Shown here one piece after another: positions 1 to 8,889 of a stretch of DNA of 64,000 nt. A program made the position numbers and the translations under genes. Origin of the DNA: Planctomyces sp. SH-PL62 (GTDB lineage: Bacteria; Planctomycetota; Planctomycetia; Isosphaerales; Isosphaeraceae); the NCBI RefSeq assembly GCF_001610895.1, contig NZ_CP011273.1:620001-684000 (forward strand), written 5' to 3'. Under the pieces are notes generated by a model. The model did no database searches and was not told where the DNA came from. It saw nothing but the letters and a program-made list of their open reading frames with translations. The first letter of the stretch is position 1, and each line of letters starts with the position of its first letter.

Positions 1-574
1 CGAACCGGTCGACGTCGAGCTGGCGGGTCTCCTTGGCCCAGGCCTGGACGGCGTCCATCGCCTTGACGGCGCTCTTGGTCATCGGGAACAGCAAGGGCCA
101 GTTCTCGTCCTTGGTCTCCAGGTAGCGGATGAAGGTCTCGGCGATCAGCTCGTCTTCCTTCTTGTCTCCCAGCAGCGGCTGGTTGGGGACCTGGCTCAGC
201 AGGGCGACCCGGCCGCCGGAAAGGTTGGCGAGCGTCAGCGCCAGTTTCTCCATGTCGGGGCCGGGCCGGTTGCCGGTGCTGCCGCCGGTGATGAACAGGA
301 GCACGGCGTCGTCGTACGTGGTCTTCGGACCCTCGTAGATCCGCAGGCTGTGGGTCCAGGGGATCCCCTGCCAGACCTGGGAGGTCAGGTCCAGGACCGA
401 GACCTTGCCCCCTTCGATCTCCTTGACCTCGACCTGTTTCCAGGCGAAGGCGGGGTCGGCCTTCTTGACGTATTCGTCGAGGTCCGCGCGGCAGGGAGCC
501 GGGGCGGACGCCAGCCCGGCGACGATTGCGAGCAGCAACGCGACGGGGGAACCGCGATGGGAGATGAACCGCAC
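1..574 (-). CDS. PhoPQ-activated pathogenicity-related (PqaA-type) secreted protein, 3' truncated by window edge
   Basis: The reading frame starts at a GTG (572-574 on the complement), 8 bases after an AGGAG, and runs off the window, leaving 191 residues. The N-terminus (MRFISHRG, then a hydrophobic run ending SAPAPCRA) is a signal peptide. The mature part, beginning DLDEYVKKADPAFAWK and continuing through TSQVWQGIPWTHSLRIYEG and VLLFITGGSTGN, matches the PhoPQ-regulated protein family, an alpha/beta-hydrolase-like exported family common in planctomycetes. The GGSTGN turn and the following PNQPLLGDKKEDELIAETF are family hallmarks. The catalytic region lies mostly outside the window, so activity and substrate cannot be judged. 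Confidence 0.85.
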   Translation of the reverse strand, partial: MRFISHRGSPVALLLAIVAGLASAPAPCRADLDEYVKKADPAFAWKQVEVKEIEGGKVSVLDLTSQVWQGIPWTHSLRIYEGPKTTYDDAVLLFITGGSTGNRPGPDMEKLALTLANLSGGRVALLSQVPNQPLLGDKKEDELIAETFIRYLETKDENWPLLFPMTKSAVKAMDAVQAWAKETRQLDVDRF

Positions 575-765
575 CGATGACGCTCCTGGGAGAAGGGATG
601 GACGGTCGCGAAAAACGGCCGTGGTGAAGCGCGCCGGGCCGACGTCGCCCGGCCGAACGCGACCGGCGTCGGGAAGAACTCCCGCGCGGGTCGCGGCGGA
701 GCGATCCTATCAGGTCATCTGGATGCAGACAATCCACCCGCCCCCTGGATTTGGATGCAGGCAGT

Positions 766-2592
766 CTAGCGTTCGTCGGCTTCCTCGTCGCCTTCCAGGT
801 CGCCCAGGCCCTCGGCGCCGAGATACGCGCGCTCCAGTTCCCGGCGCTCCTTCTCATGGTGGACCGAGGCCGCGACGTGGTTCACGAAACCGTCCGGCCC
901 TTCCAGCCAGGCGCGGTCCCCGGTCTCCTCGAACTTTTGGACGGCCGCGATCCCGGCCACCTGCTCGCGCTGGGCCGAGGCCAGGAGATCTGCGACCTGC
1001 TGGAGTTTCGGGTCCGAGGCCCGGACCCGTCCGACGTCGGTCAGATTGGCCCGGCCCTGGCGGTCGAGCCGGGCGAGCACCTCGGGGAGCCTGGCCTTCG
1101 CGTCGGCCTCCTCGCCCAGGTTCAGCAGGTCGACGACCTCCTGGTTCCCCTTCGCGGTCTCGATGAATCGTCGGTAGGCGGGGCCGATCTGGCGGGCGAA
1201 GTCGCCGAAGCGGTCGCGGGCGTCGAGCGTCCCGGCCCGCCAGCGCACGGCCCCCTCGCCGACGCCGACCATCACAGCCGCGACGACCCCCGACATCACC
1301 ACCGACCGCGCCAGGCCTCGCGTCGACCGCTTCGCCGGCCAGGGCCGCGCGAGCACCAAGCCGGCCAGGAAGCCGGTCGCCAGCCCCCCCATGTGCGCGG
1401 CCTGGTCGATCATCGGGATGACCGCGCCGAGGAGGGTGTTGAATACCACGAACCCCAGGGCGCTGGAGCGGAGCGGGCGGAGGACCGTGGCCGGCACCGC
1501 CCGCCGGTGGAGGAGCAGGAAGGCCAGGAGCGCGCCGAGGACTCCGAAGATCGCCCCGGACGCCCCCACGCTGTCCCGCGCCGGAGGCGTCGCCATGCTG
1601 GCGATCGCCCCGCCGACGCCCGCCGCGAGGTACAACGCCGCGTAGCTGAGGTTGCCGTAGAACCGCTCGACCAGCGGGCCGATGTTCATGAGCGCCCACA
1701 TGTTCACGGCCAGGTGGATCAACCCGCCGTGCAGGAAGACGCTCGCGGGGAGTCGCCAGATCTCGCCGCCGAGGGCCACCCGGACGGCGTCGTTGGCCCC
1801 CCAGGCGAGGCGGTCGCCGTGCCCCGGCGTCATCGGGTCGACGCCCGTCGCGGTCATGACCCCGAAGACCCCGACGCAGGCGGCGACGATCCCGTAAGTC
1901 ACGAACGTCGAGGGGGTCGCGGCGAGCAGATCGGCGTGGAAGTTCGCGATGTCGGCCCCGAACGACCGGAGCCGCCGATCCGCCTCGACGATGCCGGGGA
2001 GGGCCTCGGCGATCCGTCGGGCCCGCTCGGGCTCCACCCGCGGCGGCGCGGCCGCGCGGGAGGCCTCGCCCAGTTCGCGGAGCGTCTCCGCGAGCGTCAG
2101 GCCCAGCTCGGGAGCGGCCGACGAGGTCCGGACGATCCGACCCCCGCCCAGGTCCAGCTCCACGCCCCCTCCCCCGTCTGCCGCCGCCTTGGCGATGATC
2201 TCGTCACCCAGGAGGACGTACTCGACGGCGGCGCCGCGGATCGTCGGGCCCTTCGCCGATTCAGGATGGTCGTCCGTCCGCTCGAACCAGAAGAGGCGGC
2301 GGTTGGTCAGGACGACGGGGCACGGGATCGCGCCGATGGCGTGGTCGACCGTCGCGACGATGAACTCCGAGGGCTCCATCGGGAGCTTCGCCCGCAGCGC
2401 GATCCCCAGATCCCGCCCCGCGATCCGGGGCGAGAGGTGGACCTGGGGGAACGGGCCGAGCCGCGCGCAGGCCGCCAGCACGAACAGGTTCCAGGGGGTG
2501 ATCGTCGCGTCGGGCTGGGTCACGTCGGTCATCGCGATCTCGGAATCCTTCGTGGACCGCCGTCGATCCACGGCGAGGAGGCGGGTCGGCAT
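766..2592 (-). CDS. Rhomboid-family intramembrane serine protease with soluble N-terminal and C-terminal extensions
   Basis: The protein is about 608 residues. The rhomboid core covers roughly residues 225-420. It shows HGGLIHLAVN at 288-297, the catalytic serine in GASGAIFG (Ser345) and the partner histidine in AAHMGG (His400), with hydrophobic segments between them, so the Ser-His dyad is intact. Residues 30-215 form an unrecognised soluble domain and residues 430-608 a charged helical tail, making the protein far longer than a minimal rhomboid. The start is uncertain: ATG at 2592 or ATG at 2532 (MTDVTQPDAT); neither has a strong ribosome-binding site. It is divergent from the MlaE-type permease gene 74 bases away. 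The substrate is unknown; the role is cleavage of membrane proteins in the inner membrane (family knowledge). Confidence 0.9.
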   Translation of the reverse strand: MPTRLLAVDRRRSTKDSEIAMTDVTQPDATITPWNLFVLAACARLGPFPQVHLSPRIAGRDLGIALRAKLPMEPSEFIVATVDHAIGAIPCPVVLTNRRLFWFERTDDHPESAKGPTIRGAAVEYVLLGDEIIAKAAADGGGGVELDLGGGRIVRTSSAAPELGLTLAETLRELGEASRAAAPPRVEPERARRIAEALPGIVEADRRLRSFGADIANFHADLLAATPSTFVTYGIVAACVGVFGVMTATGVDPMTPGHGDRLAWGANDAVRVALGGEIWRLPASVFLHGGLIHLAVNMWALMNIGPLVERFYGNLSYAALYLAAGVGGAIASMATPPARDSVGASGAIFGVLGALLAFLLLHRRAVPATVLRPLRSSALGFVVFNTLLGAVIPMIDQAAHMGGLATGFLAGLVLARPWPAKRSTRGLARSVVMSGVVAAVMVGVGEGAVRWRAGTLDARDRFGDFARQIGPAYRRFIETAKGNQEVVDLLNLGEEADAKARLPEVLARLDRQGRANLTDVGRVRASDPKLQQVADLLASAQREQVAGIAAVQKFEETGDRAWLEGPDGFVNHVAASVHHEKERRELERAYLGAEGLGDLEGDEEADER

Positions 2593-2666
2593 CGTCCTGC
2601 ATTGTCAGTATCCTGGATGTCGGCGTAAAGGCGGGTTGGGCGACGGAGAGGGGGACGGGCCTGGAC

Positions 2667-3452
2667 ATGGAGACCATCATCACCGGGCCGATCCGCCTCG
2701 CGGGCCGCTTCCTGGGCTTCGCCGCGCGGACGCTCCTGGCGCTTCCGGTCGCGCCGTTCCGGCGCGGCGGCGAGGTCGTCAGGCTGTTCGAACAGATGGC
2801 GGTCATGAGCCTGCCGATCGTGGTCGGCGCCGGCCTGAGCGTCGGCCTGGCGACGTGGTTCCAGACCCACCGGCTGCTGGCCGCCCACGGCGCGGAGGCG
2901 GCCCTGCCGAGCTTCCTGGCGGTGGCCGTGGTGGTGGAGCTGGGCCCGCTGCTGGCCGGCGTCCTGACCGCGGGCCGCGTCGGCGCGGGGCTCGCGGCCG
3001 AGATGGGCGTGATGACCCTGAACGAGGAGATCGACGCCCGGATCGTCCTGGGCGCCGATCCGATCCCCAGCCTGGTCGCCCCTCGGGTCGTCGCCTGCGT
3101 GCTGGCCCTCCCGCTCCTGACGGTCCTGGTGGACGCCTCGGCCCTGGCGGGGGCCCTGACCGCCGAGGCGACGGCGGGCAAGCTCTCGACGGAGCTGTTC
3201 TGGCGGCAGTCGCTGGTCTTCCTGCGGCTCTCGGACGTGGTCCCGGCGACCCTCAAGACGACCGTCTTCGGGCTGGTGGTCGGCCTGGTCGGCTGCTGGG
3301 TCGGCCTCAACGCGGAACGCTCGGCGGAGGACGTCGGCCGCGCCGCGACCCGAGGGGTGGTCTGGACGACCCTGGCCGTCTTCGCCGCCAACGTCGCACT
3401 CGTCCCGTTCATCCCCTGGGCGACGGGTTTGCTGGGCGTTGGAGGGCTCTGA
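2667..3452 (+). CDS. MlaE/DUF140-type ABC transporter permease
   Basis: This 261-residue integral membrane protein has the MlaE signature: VVELGPLLAGVLTAGRVGAG, then EMGVMTLNEEIDA and GADPIPSLVAPRVVA, with five or so hydrophobic segments. In the family this permease works with an MlaF ATPase and an MlaD-type substrate-binding protein to move phospholipids between the membranes. Neither partner is adjacent here, so the subunit is orphaned or its partners are elsewhere. It is transcribed away from the rhomboid gene. The family call is firm; the transported lipid is not known. Confidence 0.88.
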   Translation: METIITGPIRLAGRFLGFAARTLLALPVAPFRRGGEVVRLFEQMAVMSLPIVVGAGLSVGLATWFQTHRLLAAHGAEAALPSFLAVAVVVELGPLLAGVLTAGRVGAGLAAEMGVMTLNEEIDARIVLGADPIPSLVAPRVVACVLALPLLTVLVDASALAGALTAEATAGKLSTELFWRQSLVFLRLSDVVPATLKTTVFGLVVGLVGCWVGLNAERSAEDVGRAATRGVVWTTLAVFAANVALVPFIPWATGLLGVGGL

Positions 3453-3569
3453 GCGTCTCGTCGGCGATTCTCGGCGATTCGGCCGCCCGACACCTGGACG
3501 TGCGGTAGAATGGAGGAGTCGGGTTCGTCCAGGCTCCTAGCCGATCGGCGGTCCCACCATCACCTGAGG

Positions 3570-4034
3570 ATGTACCGCACCATGCGACGACTCGCCCTGC
3601 TGGTCACGGCCGCCGCCCTGTCGACGACCTCTTCCCCGGCTCAAGCCCAGGCCGTACCGGGCGGGCCGGCGGTCCCTTCGTACCGGGTCAGCGACTACTT
3701 CGCGGCCCCCGGGCTTTACGGCACGAGCTACGGCTTCAACAGCTACGGCGTGCCGCGCACCTACACCGCGTTCTCGGCGCATCCGTGGTCGGCCTATTAC
3801 GGCAACAACCTGCCCCCCAGCGGGTACATGCCGGGACGCTACGGCGTGGGGCTCTGGCGGCCGGGCTTCGTCGCGCCGGGGTATGTCTATGGGGCCCCGA
3901 CCGGCGCCCATTCCTACCGCACCTTCCCCGTCACGGCGGGCACGGGCCTGACCCCGGATCAGATCGCCCCGCCTCCGCCGATCGGCGTGTATGCGCCGAC
4001 CCTGGGGCCCGGCGTCGGCCTGTACGGCCAGTGA
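3570..4034 (+). CDS. Small exported Tyr/Gly/Pro-rich protein of unknown function
   Basis: I do not recognise this gene. From MYRTMRRLALL the protein is about 154 residues, with a signal peptide ending near PAQAQA. The mature part is rich in Tyr, Gly and Pro (SYGFNSYGVP, SAYYGNNLPPSGYMPGRYG, PPPIGVYAPTLGPGVGLYG). ATG at 3570 or 3582 is preferred over the ATG at 3510 because only the short forms put the signal peptide at the N-terminus. A TAGAAT at 3506-3511 could be a -10 box, but no -35 partner is visible. Low-complexity Tyr/Pro/Gly secreted proteins are common in planctomycetes and may belong to the envelope; that is inference. Confidence 0.6.
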   Translation: MYRTMRRLALLVTAAALSTTSSPAQAQAVPGGPAVPSYRVSDYFAAPGLYGTSYGFNSYGVPRTYTAFSAHPWSAYYGNNLPPSGYMPGRYGVGLWRPGFVAPGYVYGAPTGAHSYRTFPVTAGTGLTPDQIAPPPPIGVYAPTLGPGVGLYGQ

Positions 4035-4181
4035 GCGAGCCTCGGCCCGCCCCGGCGCTCCCGTGAGGTCTTGTGCCGGGGGCGGCGGTCTAGGATGATG
4101 GGATGTCGCGGCCCGGCCCGGACGGGGAGGCCCGAACGGCATCCGGCCGCCGCGCGCGAATCCTGAAGACCGAGGAAGACG

Positions 4182-5384
4182 TTGATAGCAACCGATGTGG
4201 CGATCGTCGGTGGGGGGATCGTCGGCCTGGCGACCGCTTACCAGCTCACCCGGACGCGTCCCCAGACCCGCGTGGTCGTGCTGGAGAAGGAGGCCGACGT
4301 CGGCCGACACCAGACCGGGCACAACTCCGGCGTGCTCCATTCCGGCATCTACTACAAGCCGGGCTCCCTCAAGGCGGAGAACTGCCGCCTCGGCAAGAAG
4401 CTGATGGAGGAGTTCTGCGCCGCCGAGGGCATCCCCTACGAGATCTGCGGCAAGGTCATCGTCGCGATCGACGAGTCCGACCTCCCCGCCCTGGAGCGGA
4501 TCTACGAGCGCGGCCAGGCCAACGGCGTGGTCTGCTCGAAGATCGACAAGGCCCGGCTCGCCGAGCTGGAGCCCCACTCCGCGGGCATCCAGGCCATCCA
4601 CGTCCCGGAGGCCGGGATCGTCGATTATAAAGCGGTCTGCCACCGCCTGACCGAGCGGATCCGCGAGGCCGGCGGCCAGGTCCTCACGAACGCGCGGGTC
4701 ACGAAGATCGTCCGCACCCACGAGAAAGCCGTGCTGACCACGGCCGCCGGCGAGGAAGTCGAGACGGCCCAGATCGTCAACTGCGCGGGACTCCAGTGCG
4801 ACCGGGTCACGGCCCTCAGCGGCCAGACGCCGGACGTGAAGATCATCCCCTTCCGGGGCGAATACTTCGAGCTGAAGCCGGAGGCTCGCGGCCTCTGCAA
4901 GAACCTCATCTATCCGGTCCCCGACCCGGCCTTCCCGTTCCTCGGCGTCCACTTCACCAGGATGATCGAGGGGGGCGTCGAGTGCGGGCCCAACGCCGTG
5001 CTGGCCTTCGGCCGCGAGGCGTACAACAAGACCGACTTCAACATGGCCGACGTCCTGGAGACGATGCGCTATCCCGGCTTCCGCAAGCTGGCGTTCAAGT
5101 ACTGGAAGACCGGCCTGGGCGAGATGTGGCGGTCGGCCAGCAAGGCGGCGTTCGTCAAGGCCCTCTCGCGGCTCGTCCCCGAGATCCGCGCCGAGCACCT
5201 GGAGCCCGCCCCGGCCGGCATCCGCGCCCAGGCCGTCGCCCCCGACGGCTCGATGGTGGACGACTTCCTGATCCAGGAGGCCGAGCACGTCATCAACGTC
5301 AACAACGCCCCCTCGCCCGCCGCGACCGCCTCGCTGAACATCGGCAAGACGATCGTCGACCGGCTGCTCCCCCGGCTCACCTGA
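4182..5384 (+). CDS. lhgO: L-2-hydroxyglutarate oxidase / FAD-dependent 2-hydroxyacid oxidase
   Basis: This 400-residue flavoenzyme begins at a TTG preceded by GAGGAAG. The FAD-binding GGGIVG motif sits at residues 10-15. [20 protein letters not shown], just after it, is the hallmark of the LhgO/L2HGDH branch of the DAO superfamily. LhgO oxidises L-2-hydroxyglutarate to 2-oxoglutarate, passing electrons to oxygen or the quinone pool. It is the first gene of a same-strand run with a D-2-hydroxyacid dehydrogenase, a LarA-like protein and a HAD phosphatase, so a role in 2-hydroxyacid turnover is likely. Length is normal and no defects are seen. Substrate specificity is inferred from the motif only. 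Confidence 0.88.
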   Translation: MIATDVAIVGGGIVGLATAYQLTRTRPQTRVVVLEKEADVGRHQTGHNSGVLHSGIYYKPGSLKAENCRLGKKLMEEFCAAEGIPYEICGKVIVAIDESDLPALERIYERGQANGVVCSKIDKARLAELEPHSAGIQAIHVPEAGIVDYKAVCHRLTERIREAGGQVLTNARVTKIVRTHEKAVLTTAAGEEVETAQIVNCAGLQCDRVTALSGQTPDVKIIPFRGEYFELKPEARGLCKNLIYPVPDPAFPFLGVHFTRMIEGGVECGPNAVLAFGREAYNKTDFNMADVLETMRYPGFRKLAFKYWKTGLGEMWRSASKAAFVKALSRLVPEIRAEHLEPAPAGIRAQAVAPDGSMVDDFLIQEAEHVINVNNAPSPAATASLNIGKTIVDRLLPRLT

Positions 5385-5473
5385 CCTGAGCCGAGCCCGT
5401 CCGCGACCCGAGCGGGCGGCGATCCTCCGACGTGACCCCGACGCGACCCCGACCCGCCCCCGGAGCCCACGCC

Positions 5474-6520
5474 ATGAACCGCCGCTCGTTCCTCGCCGCC
5501 GCGTCCGCCACGTCCGCCGCCCTCGCCGCCGCGCCCGAGGGCCGGGCCGCCGCGAAGGCCGAAGGCCGGCTCAAAGTCGTCGTCCCCCGGCTGCGGCCCG
5601 AGGAGCTTTCGGACCTCCAGGCCACCGCCCCGGACGTCGAGCTGGTGGTCTGCCAGAACGAGGACGAGGCCGTCGCCCGCGTCGGCGAGGCCCAGGGGCT
5701 CTACGGCCTCCTCACGCCGCGCGTGCTCCGGGCGGGGGCGAAGTCGCTCCGATGGGCCCAGAACGGCAGCGCCGGGGTCGAGCACCTGATGGGGATCCCC
5801 GAGCTGGTCGACGGGCCGATCGTGCTGACCAACATGCAGCGCGCCTTCGCGCCGGAGATCGCCGACCAGGCCCTCGCCTACCTGCTCGCCTTCACCCGCG
5901 ACATCCCCCACTTCCTGGCCTCGAACGCCGACAAGCGCTGGGGGAGCCGCCGGCCGGGAGTCGTGCTCGACGAGCTGGCGGGCAAGACGATGCTCGTCAT
6001 CGGCCTGGGGGGGATCGGCTCGGAGATCGCCCGCCGGGCGTACGGCTTCGGCGTCCGCGTGATCGCCACCGACCCCAAGGTCCTGGAACGTCCGCTGTTC
6101 GTCGACGAGCTGCACCGGCCCGACAAGTTCCGCGAGCTGCTCCCCAGGGCCGAGATCGTCGCCAGCGCCGTGCCGTTGACGAAGGCGTCGACCCGGATGA
6201 TCGGGGCGGAGGAGTTCGCCCTGATGAAGCCGGGGACGATCCTGATCAACGTCTCGCGCGGCAAGGTCGTCGACACCGACGCCCTGGTCGCTGCCCTCGA
6301 TTCGGGCCGGGTGTCGGCGGCGGGGCTCGACGTGACCGACCCCGAACCCCTCCCCGACGGCCACCCGCTCTGGTCTCGCAACGTCATCATCACCCCCCAC
6401 ACCGCCGGCCAGTCCCCCGGCGGCGACCGCCGGCGCCACGAGATCCTGCGCGAGAACCTGCGCCGGTTCGCGGCCGGCGAGGCGCTGCTGAACGTCGTCG
6501 ACAAGCAGGCCGGCTACTGA
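5474..6520 (+). CDS. NAD-dependent D-2-hydroxyacid dehydrogenase with Tat signal
   Basis: The chosen start MNRRSFLAAA has a GGAG 9 bases upstream and gives 348 residues. The N-terminus is a twin-arginine signal (NRRSFLAAASATSAALAAA). After it comes a complete D-2-hydroxyacid dehydrogenase: Rossmann motif GLGGIG at 177-182, Arg262 in NVSRGKVVD, Glu291 in DPEPLP and His309 in ITPHTAG, matching the catalytic Arg-Glu-His set. The family reduces 2-oxoacids to D-2-hydroxyacids with NAD(P)H. A Tat-exported member is odd because the cofactor is cytoplasmic; Tat can carry folded, cofactor-loaded enzymes. The gene sits 89 bases after lhgO and 32 bases before the LarA-like gene, consistent with one operon. 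The precise substrate is unknown. Confidence 0.87.
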   Translation: MNRRSFLAAASATSAALAAAPEGRAAAKAEGRLKVVVPRLRPEELSDLQATAPDVELVVCQNEDEAVARVGEAQGLYGLLTPRVLRAGAKSLRWAQNGSAGVEHLMGIPELVDGPIVLTNMQRAFAPEIADQALAYLLAFTRDIPHFLASNADKRWGSRRPGVVLDELAGKTMLVIGLGGIGSEIARRAYGFGVRVIATDPKVLERPLFVDELHRPDKFRELLPRAEIVASAVPLTKASTRMIGAEEFALMKPGTILINVSRGKVVDTDALVAALDSGRVSAAGLDVTDPEPLPDGHPLWSRNVIITPHTAGQSPGGDRRRHEILRENLRRFAAGEALLNVVDKQAGY

Positions 6521-6552
6521 CCGGTTCGTCCCTCCCCACAGGCCCTCGAATC

Positions 6553-7857
6553 ATGAATCTCCCACCGCTCGCCCGCGTCCGCCAGAACATCAACCAGCCC
6601 CGCGTGGACGACGTGCCGGGGACGGTCCGCCGCCTGATCCTGGAGAGCGGGATCCGCGAGCGCGTGCCGGCCGGCGGGACGATCGCCGTGGGGGTCGGCA
6701 GCCGGGGCATCAAGAACATCGCCGTGATGGCCCGCACGACCGTCGACACGCTCAAGGAGCTGGGCTACAAGCCGTTCATCGTCGCCGCGATGGGGAGCCA
6801 CGGCGGCGCGACCCCCGAAGGCCAGCGCGAGCTGCTCGCCGGCTACGACGTCACGACCGAGTCGATGGGCGTCCCGGTCAAGACCGACATGGACACCGTC
6901 GTCCTGGGCACGAACCCCGTCGGCCTGCCGATCTACTTCGACAAGAACGCCCACGGCGCCGACGGCATCGTCCTCCTGAACCGCGTCAAGCCCCACTCCG
7001 ACTTCCGCGCCACCTATGAGTCGGGCATCGTCAAGATGCTCACGATCGGCCTTGGCAAGCGCGACGGCGCGACCCAGGTGCACAAGCTGGGGCTCCGGGG
7101 CCTGAAGGAAGTGCTGCCGGCCGTCGGCCGGTTCCTGCTGGCGAACACCAACTTCGCCCTGGGCCTGGCGATCCTGGAGAACGGCCGCGACGAGACCGCC
7201 GAGATCGTCCCGCTGGAGCCCGACGACCTGTTCGAGCGGGAGCCCGGGCTGGTGGAGAAGGCCCGGAGCCTGATGGGCCGGCTGCCGTTCGACCAGATCG
7301 ACCTGCTCGTCGTCGGCGAGCTGGGCAAGAACTACTCGGGCGCCGGCATGGACCCCAACGTCATCGGCCGGCTCATGATCGAGACCCAGCACGACTTCGC
7401 GAAACCGGTGGTCACCCGCCTGGTCGTGCTCGACGTCTCCGAGGAGAGCCACGGCAACATCGTCGGCGTGGGCTTCGCCGACCTGACCACCGAACGCCTG
7501 GTGGCGAAGATCGACGAGGAAGCCTTCCGGATCAACGTCCTGACCTCCTGCTGCCTGGAGCGGGCGCGGATCCCGATCACCCTTCCGACCGACCGCGCCG
7601 TGATCGAGCAGGCGCTGGAGACCTGCTGGCGGATCGACCCGGCCGAGGCCCGCATCGTCGTGATGCCGAACACCCTGGAGACCGACGAACTCTGGATCTC
7701 CCGGCCCCTTGAGGCCGACGTCGCCGCGGACCCGTCGCTGACCCTCGAGACCGACTACCAGCCGATGCCGATCGACGCCGACGGCCGGCTCGACCAGGTC
7801 GCCCTCTTCCCGCACAGCGTGCAGGGGCGGCGCGCGGCGCGGGGCTCGCACGCATGA
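6553..7857 (+). CDS. LarA-type (DUF2088) nickel-pincer racemase-like protein
   Basis: The protein has 434 residues from MNLPPLARVR. The residues that bind the nickel-pincer nucleotide and act in catalysis in lactate racemase LarA (His108, His174, Lys184, His200 of the Lactobacillus enzyme) have plausible counterparts here: His83 (MGSHGG), His148 (VKPHSD), Lys161 (GIVKML) and His177 (TQVHK), with similar spacing. LarA homologues racemise or epimerise 2-hydroxyacids, so a partner role beside L- and D-2-hydroxyacid enzymes makes sense. No larB, larC or larE maturation genes are in the window. The stop codon overlaps the next start by 4 bases (ATGA), which argues for translational coupling to the HAD gene. 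Whether it acts on lactate, malate, hydroxyglutarate or another acid is open. Confidence 0.7.
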   Translation: MNLPPLARVRQNINQPRVDDVPGTVRRLILESGIRERVPAGGTIAVGVGSRGIKNIAVMARTTVDTLKELGYKPFIVAAMGSHGGATPEGQRELLAGYDVTTESMGVPVKTDMDTVVLGTNPVGLPIYFDKNAHGADGIVLLNRVKPHSDFRATYESGIVKMLTIGLGKRDGATQVHKLGLRGLKEVLPAVGRFLLANTNFALGLAILENGRDETAEIVPLEPDDLFEREPGLVEKARSLMGRLPFDQIDLLVVGELGKNYSGAGMDPNVIGRLMIETQHDFAKPVVTRLVVLDVSEESHGNIVGVGFADLTTERLVAKIDEEAFRINVLTSCCLERARIPITLPTDRAVIEQALETCWRIDPAEARIVVMPNTLETDELWISRPLEADVAADPSLTLETDYQPMPIDADGRLDQVALFPHSVQGRRAARGSHA

Positions 7858-8687
7858 GCCGCCCGAAGTATCGGATTCTGGCGCTGGACGTCGACGGCAC
7901 GCTGCTCGACCGCTCCGGGACGCTCCTGCCCAGCACCAAGGCCGCCGTGGCCCGCGCCGCGGCGGCCGGGATCCGGCCCATCCTCTGCACCGGCCGCCGC
8001 TACCGCCGGGCCTGGCCGATCGCGGCCGAGCTCGGCATCGACGCGCCGATCGTCTGCAACTCCGGGGCGATCGTCAAGGAGCCGGCCGACGACCGGACGC
8101 TCTGGCGGGCCGACCTCGACCACGACCTCGCCACCGCCCTCATCGACCTCTTCGGCGAGCGCGGGTACGACGTCGTCGCGTTCAACGACCGCCGCCACGA
8201 CGAGCCCGACTTCCGGGTCTCGCGCCACCCCACCGGCCACCGCTGGTTCGACGACTACGTCGCCCAGAACCTCTCCCACGCCGAGATCGCCGCCGACTGG
8301 GCCCACGGCCCCTTCTTCCACGTCTGCGCCGTCGGCCCCCGCGAGGAGATGCTCACGCTGCAGGCGCTCGTCCTGGAATCCCACGGCGACCGGGTCCGGA
8401 CGTTCGTCCAGAAGAGCCCGCGCTACCTGGGGACGATGTGCGAGGTCATCCGCCGCGACGCCGGCAAGTGGTCGGCCGTGCTCCACGTCGCCGAGCAGTG
8501 GGGCGTCGCCCCCGAGGAGATCTGCGCGGTGGGGGACGACGTCAACGACCTCCCCATGATCGAGGGCGCCGGGCTCGGGGTCGCGATGGGCCACGCCCCT
8601 CCGGAAGTCCTCGCCGCGGCCGACCTCGTCGTCCCCGACCACGACAACGACGGCGTCGCCGCGCTGATCGACGGCCGCCTCCTCTGA
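7854..8687 (+). CDS. Cof-type HAD-IIB phosphatase
   Basis: This 277-residue protein overlaps the preceding gene by 4 bases. It has all HAD motifs: DVDGTLLD near residue 11 (nucleophile and acid Asp), the Thr of CTGRRY, Lys in RRDAGKWSAV and GDDVNDLPMIEGAG for magnesium binding. The large C2-type cap between motifs II and III places it in the Cof/HAD-IIB group, which dephosphorylates sugar phosphates and cofactor precursors. The coupling to the LarA-like gene suggests it handles a phosphorylated form of the same substrate family, but that is inference. Confidence 0.88.
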   Translation: MSRPKYRILALDVDGTLLDRSGTLLPSTKAAVARAAAAGIRPILCTGRRYRRAWPIAAELGIDAPIVCNSGAIVKEPADDRTLWRADLDHDLATALIDLFGERGYDVVAFNDRRHDEPDFRVSRHPTGHRWFDDYVAQNLSHAEIAADWAHGPFFHVCAVGPREEMLTLQALVLESHGDRVRTFVQKSPRYLGTMCEVIRRDAGKWSAVLHVAEQWGVAPEEICAVGDDVNDLPMIEGAGLGVAMGHAPPEVLAAADLVVPDHDNDGVAALIDGRLL

Positions 8688-8738
8688 GCGGCCCCGCACA
8701 TCTCCTAATTCATTCGTCAAAAAATCATGGCTTCATGC

Positions 8739-8768
8739 TTGCCGTCCCTGACGGATGGCGGCTAGACT
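8739..8768 (+). promoter_or_regulatory. Candidate promoter for the DUF1559 gene at 8890
   Basis: TTGCCG (8739-8744) and TAGACT (8763-8768) are separated by 18 bases. The pair lies in an unusually AT-rich patch (8700-8740) inside a GC-rich region, about 120 bases before the start codon. The match was made by eye. Confidence 0.4.
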
Positions 8769-8889
8769 CCGACCGCGACGAGCTTCCCTCGCGAGCCGAC
8801 GGGCGATGCAGCTCATGGGCTCTCGGGGAATCCCGCCCCAGCTCCCCGCGCGCATCTTTCTCTCATCGCATCGTCGGAGGACGCCGTCC

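Noticed and set aside
721-765. Short direct repeat GGATGCAGACAATC / GGATGCAGGCAGTC
   Set aside because: It is only 14 bases with two mismatches and no context; it could be chance.
751-2628. Plus-strand frame opposite the rhomboid gene
   Set aside because: It has low-complexity basic and proline-rich sequence with no motif; the minus strand carries the rhomboid catalytic dyad.
5752-6552. In-frame upstream extension of the LarA-like gene
   Set aside because: The added residues overlap the dehydrogenase gene and are Arg/Pro-rich nonsense; ATG 6553 matches the family N-terminus.
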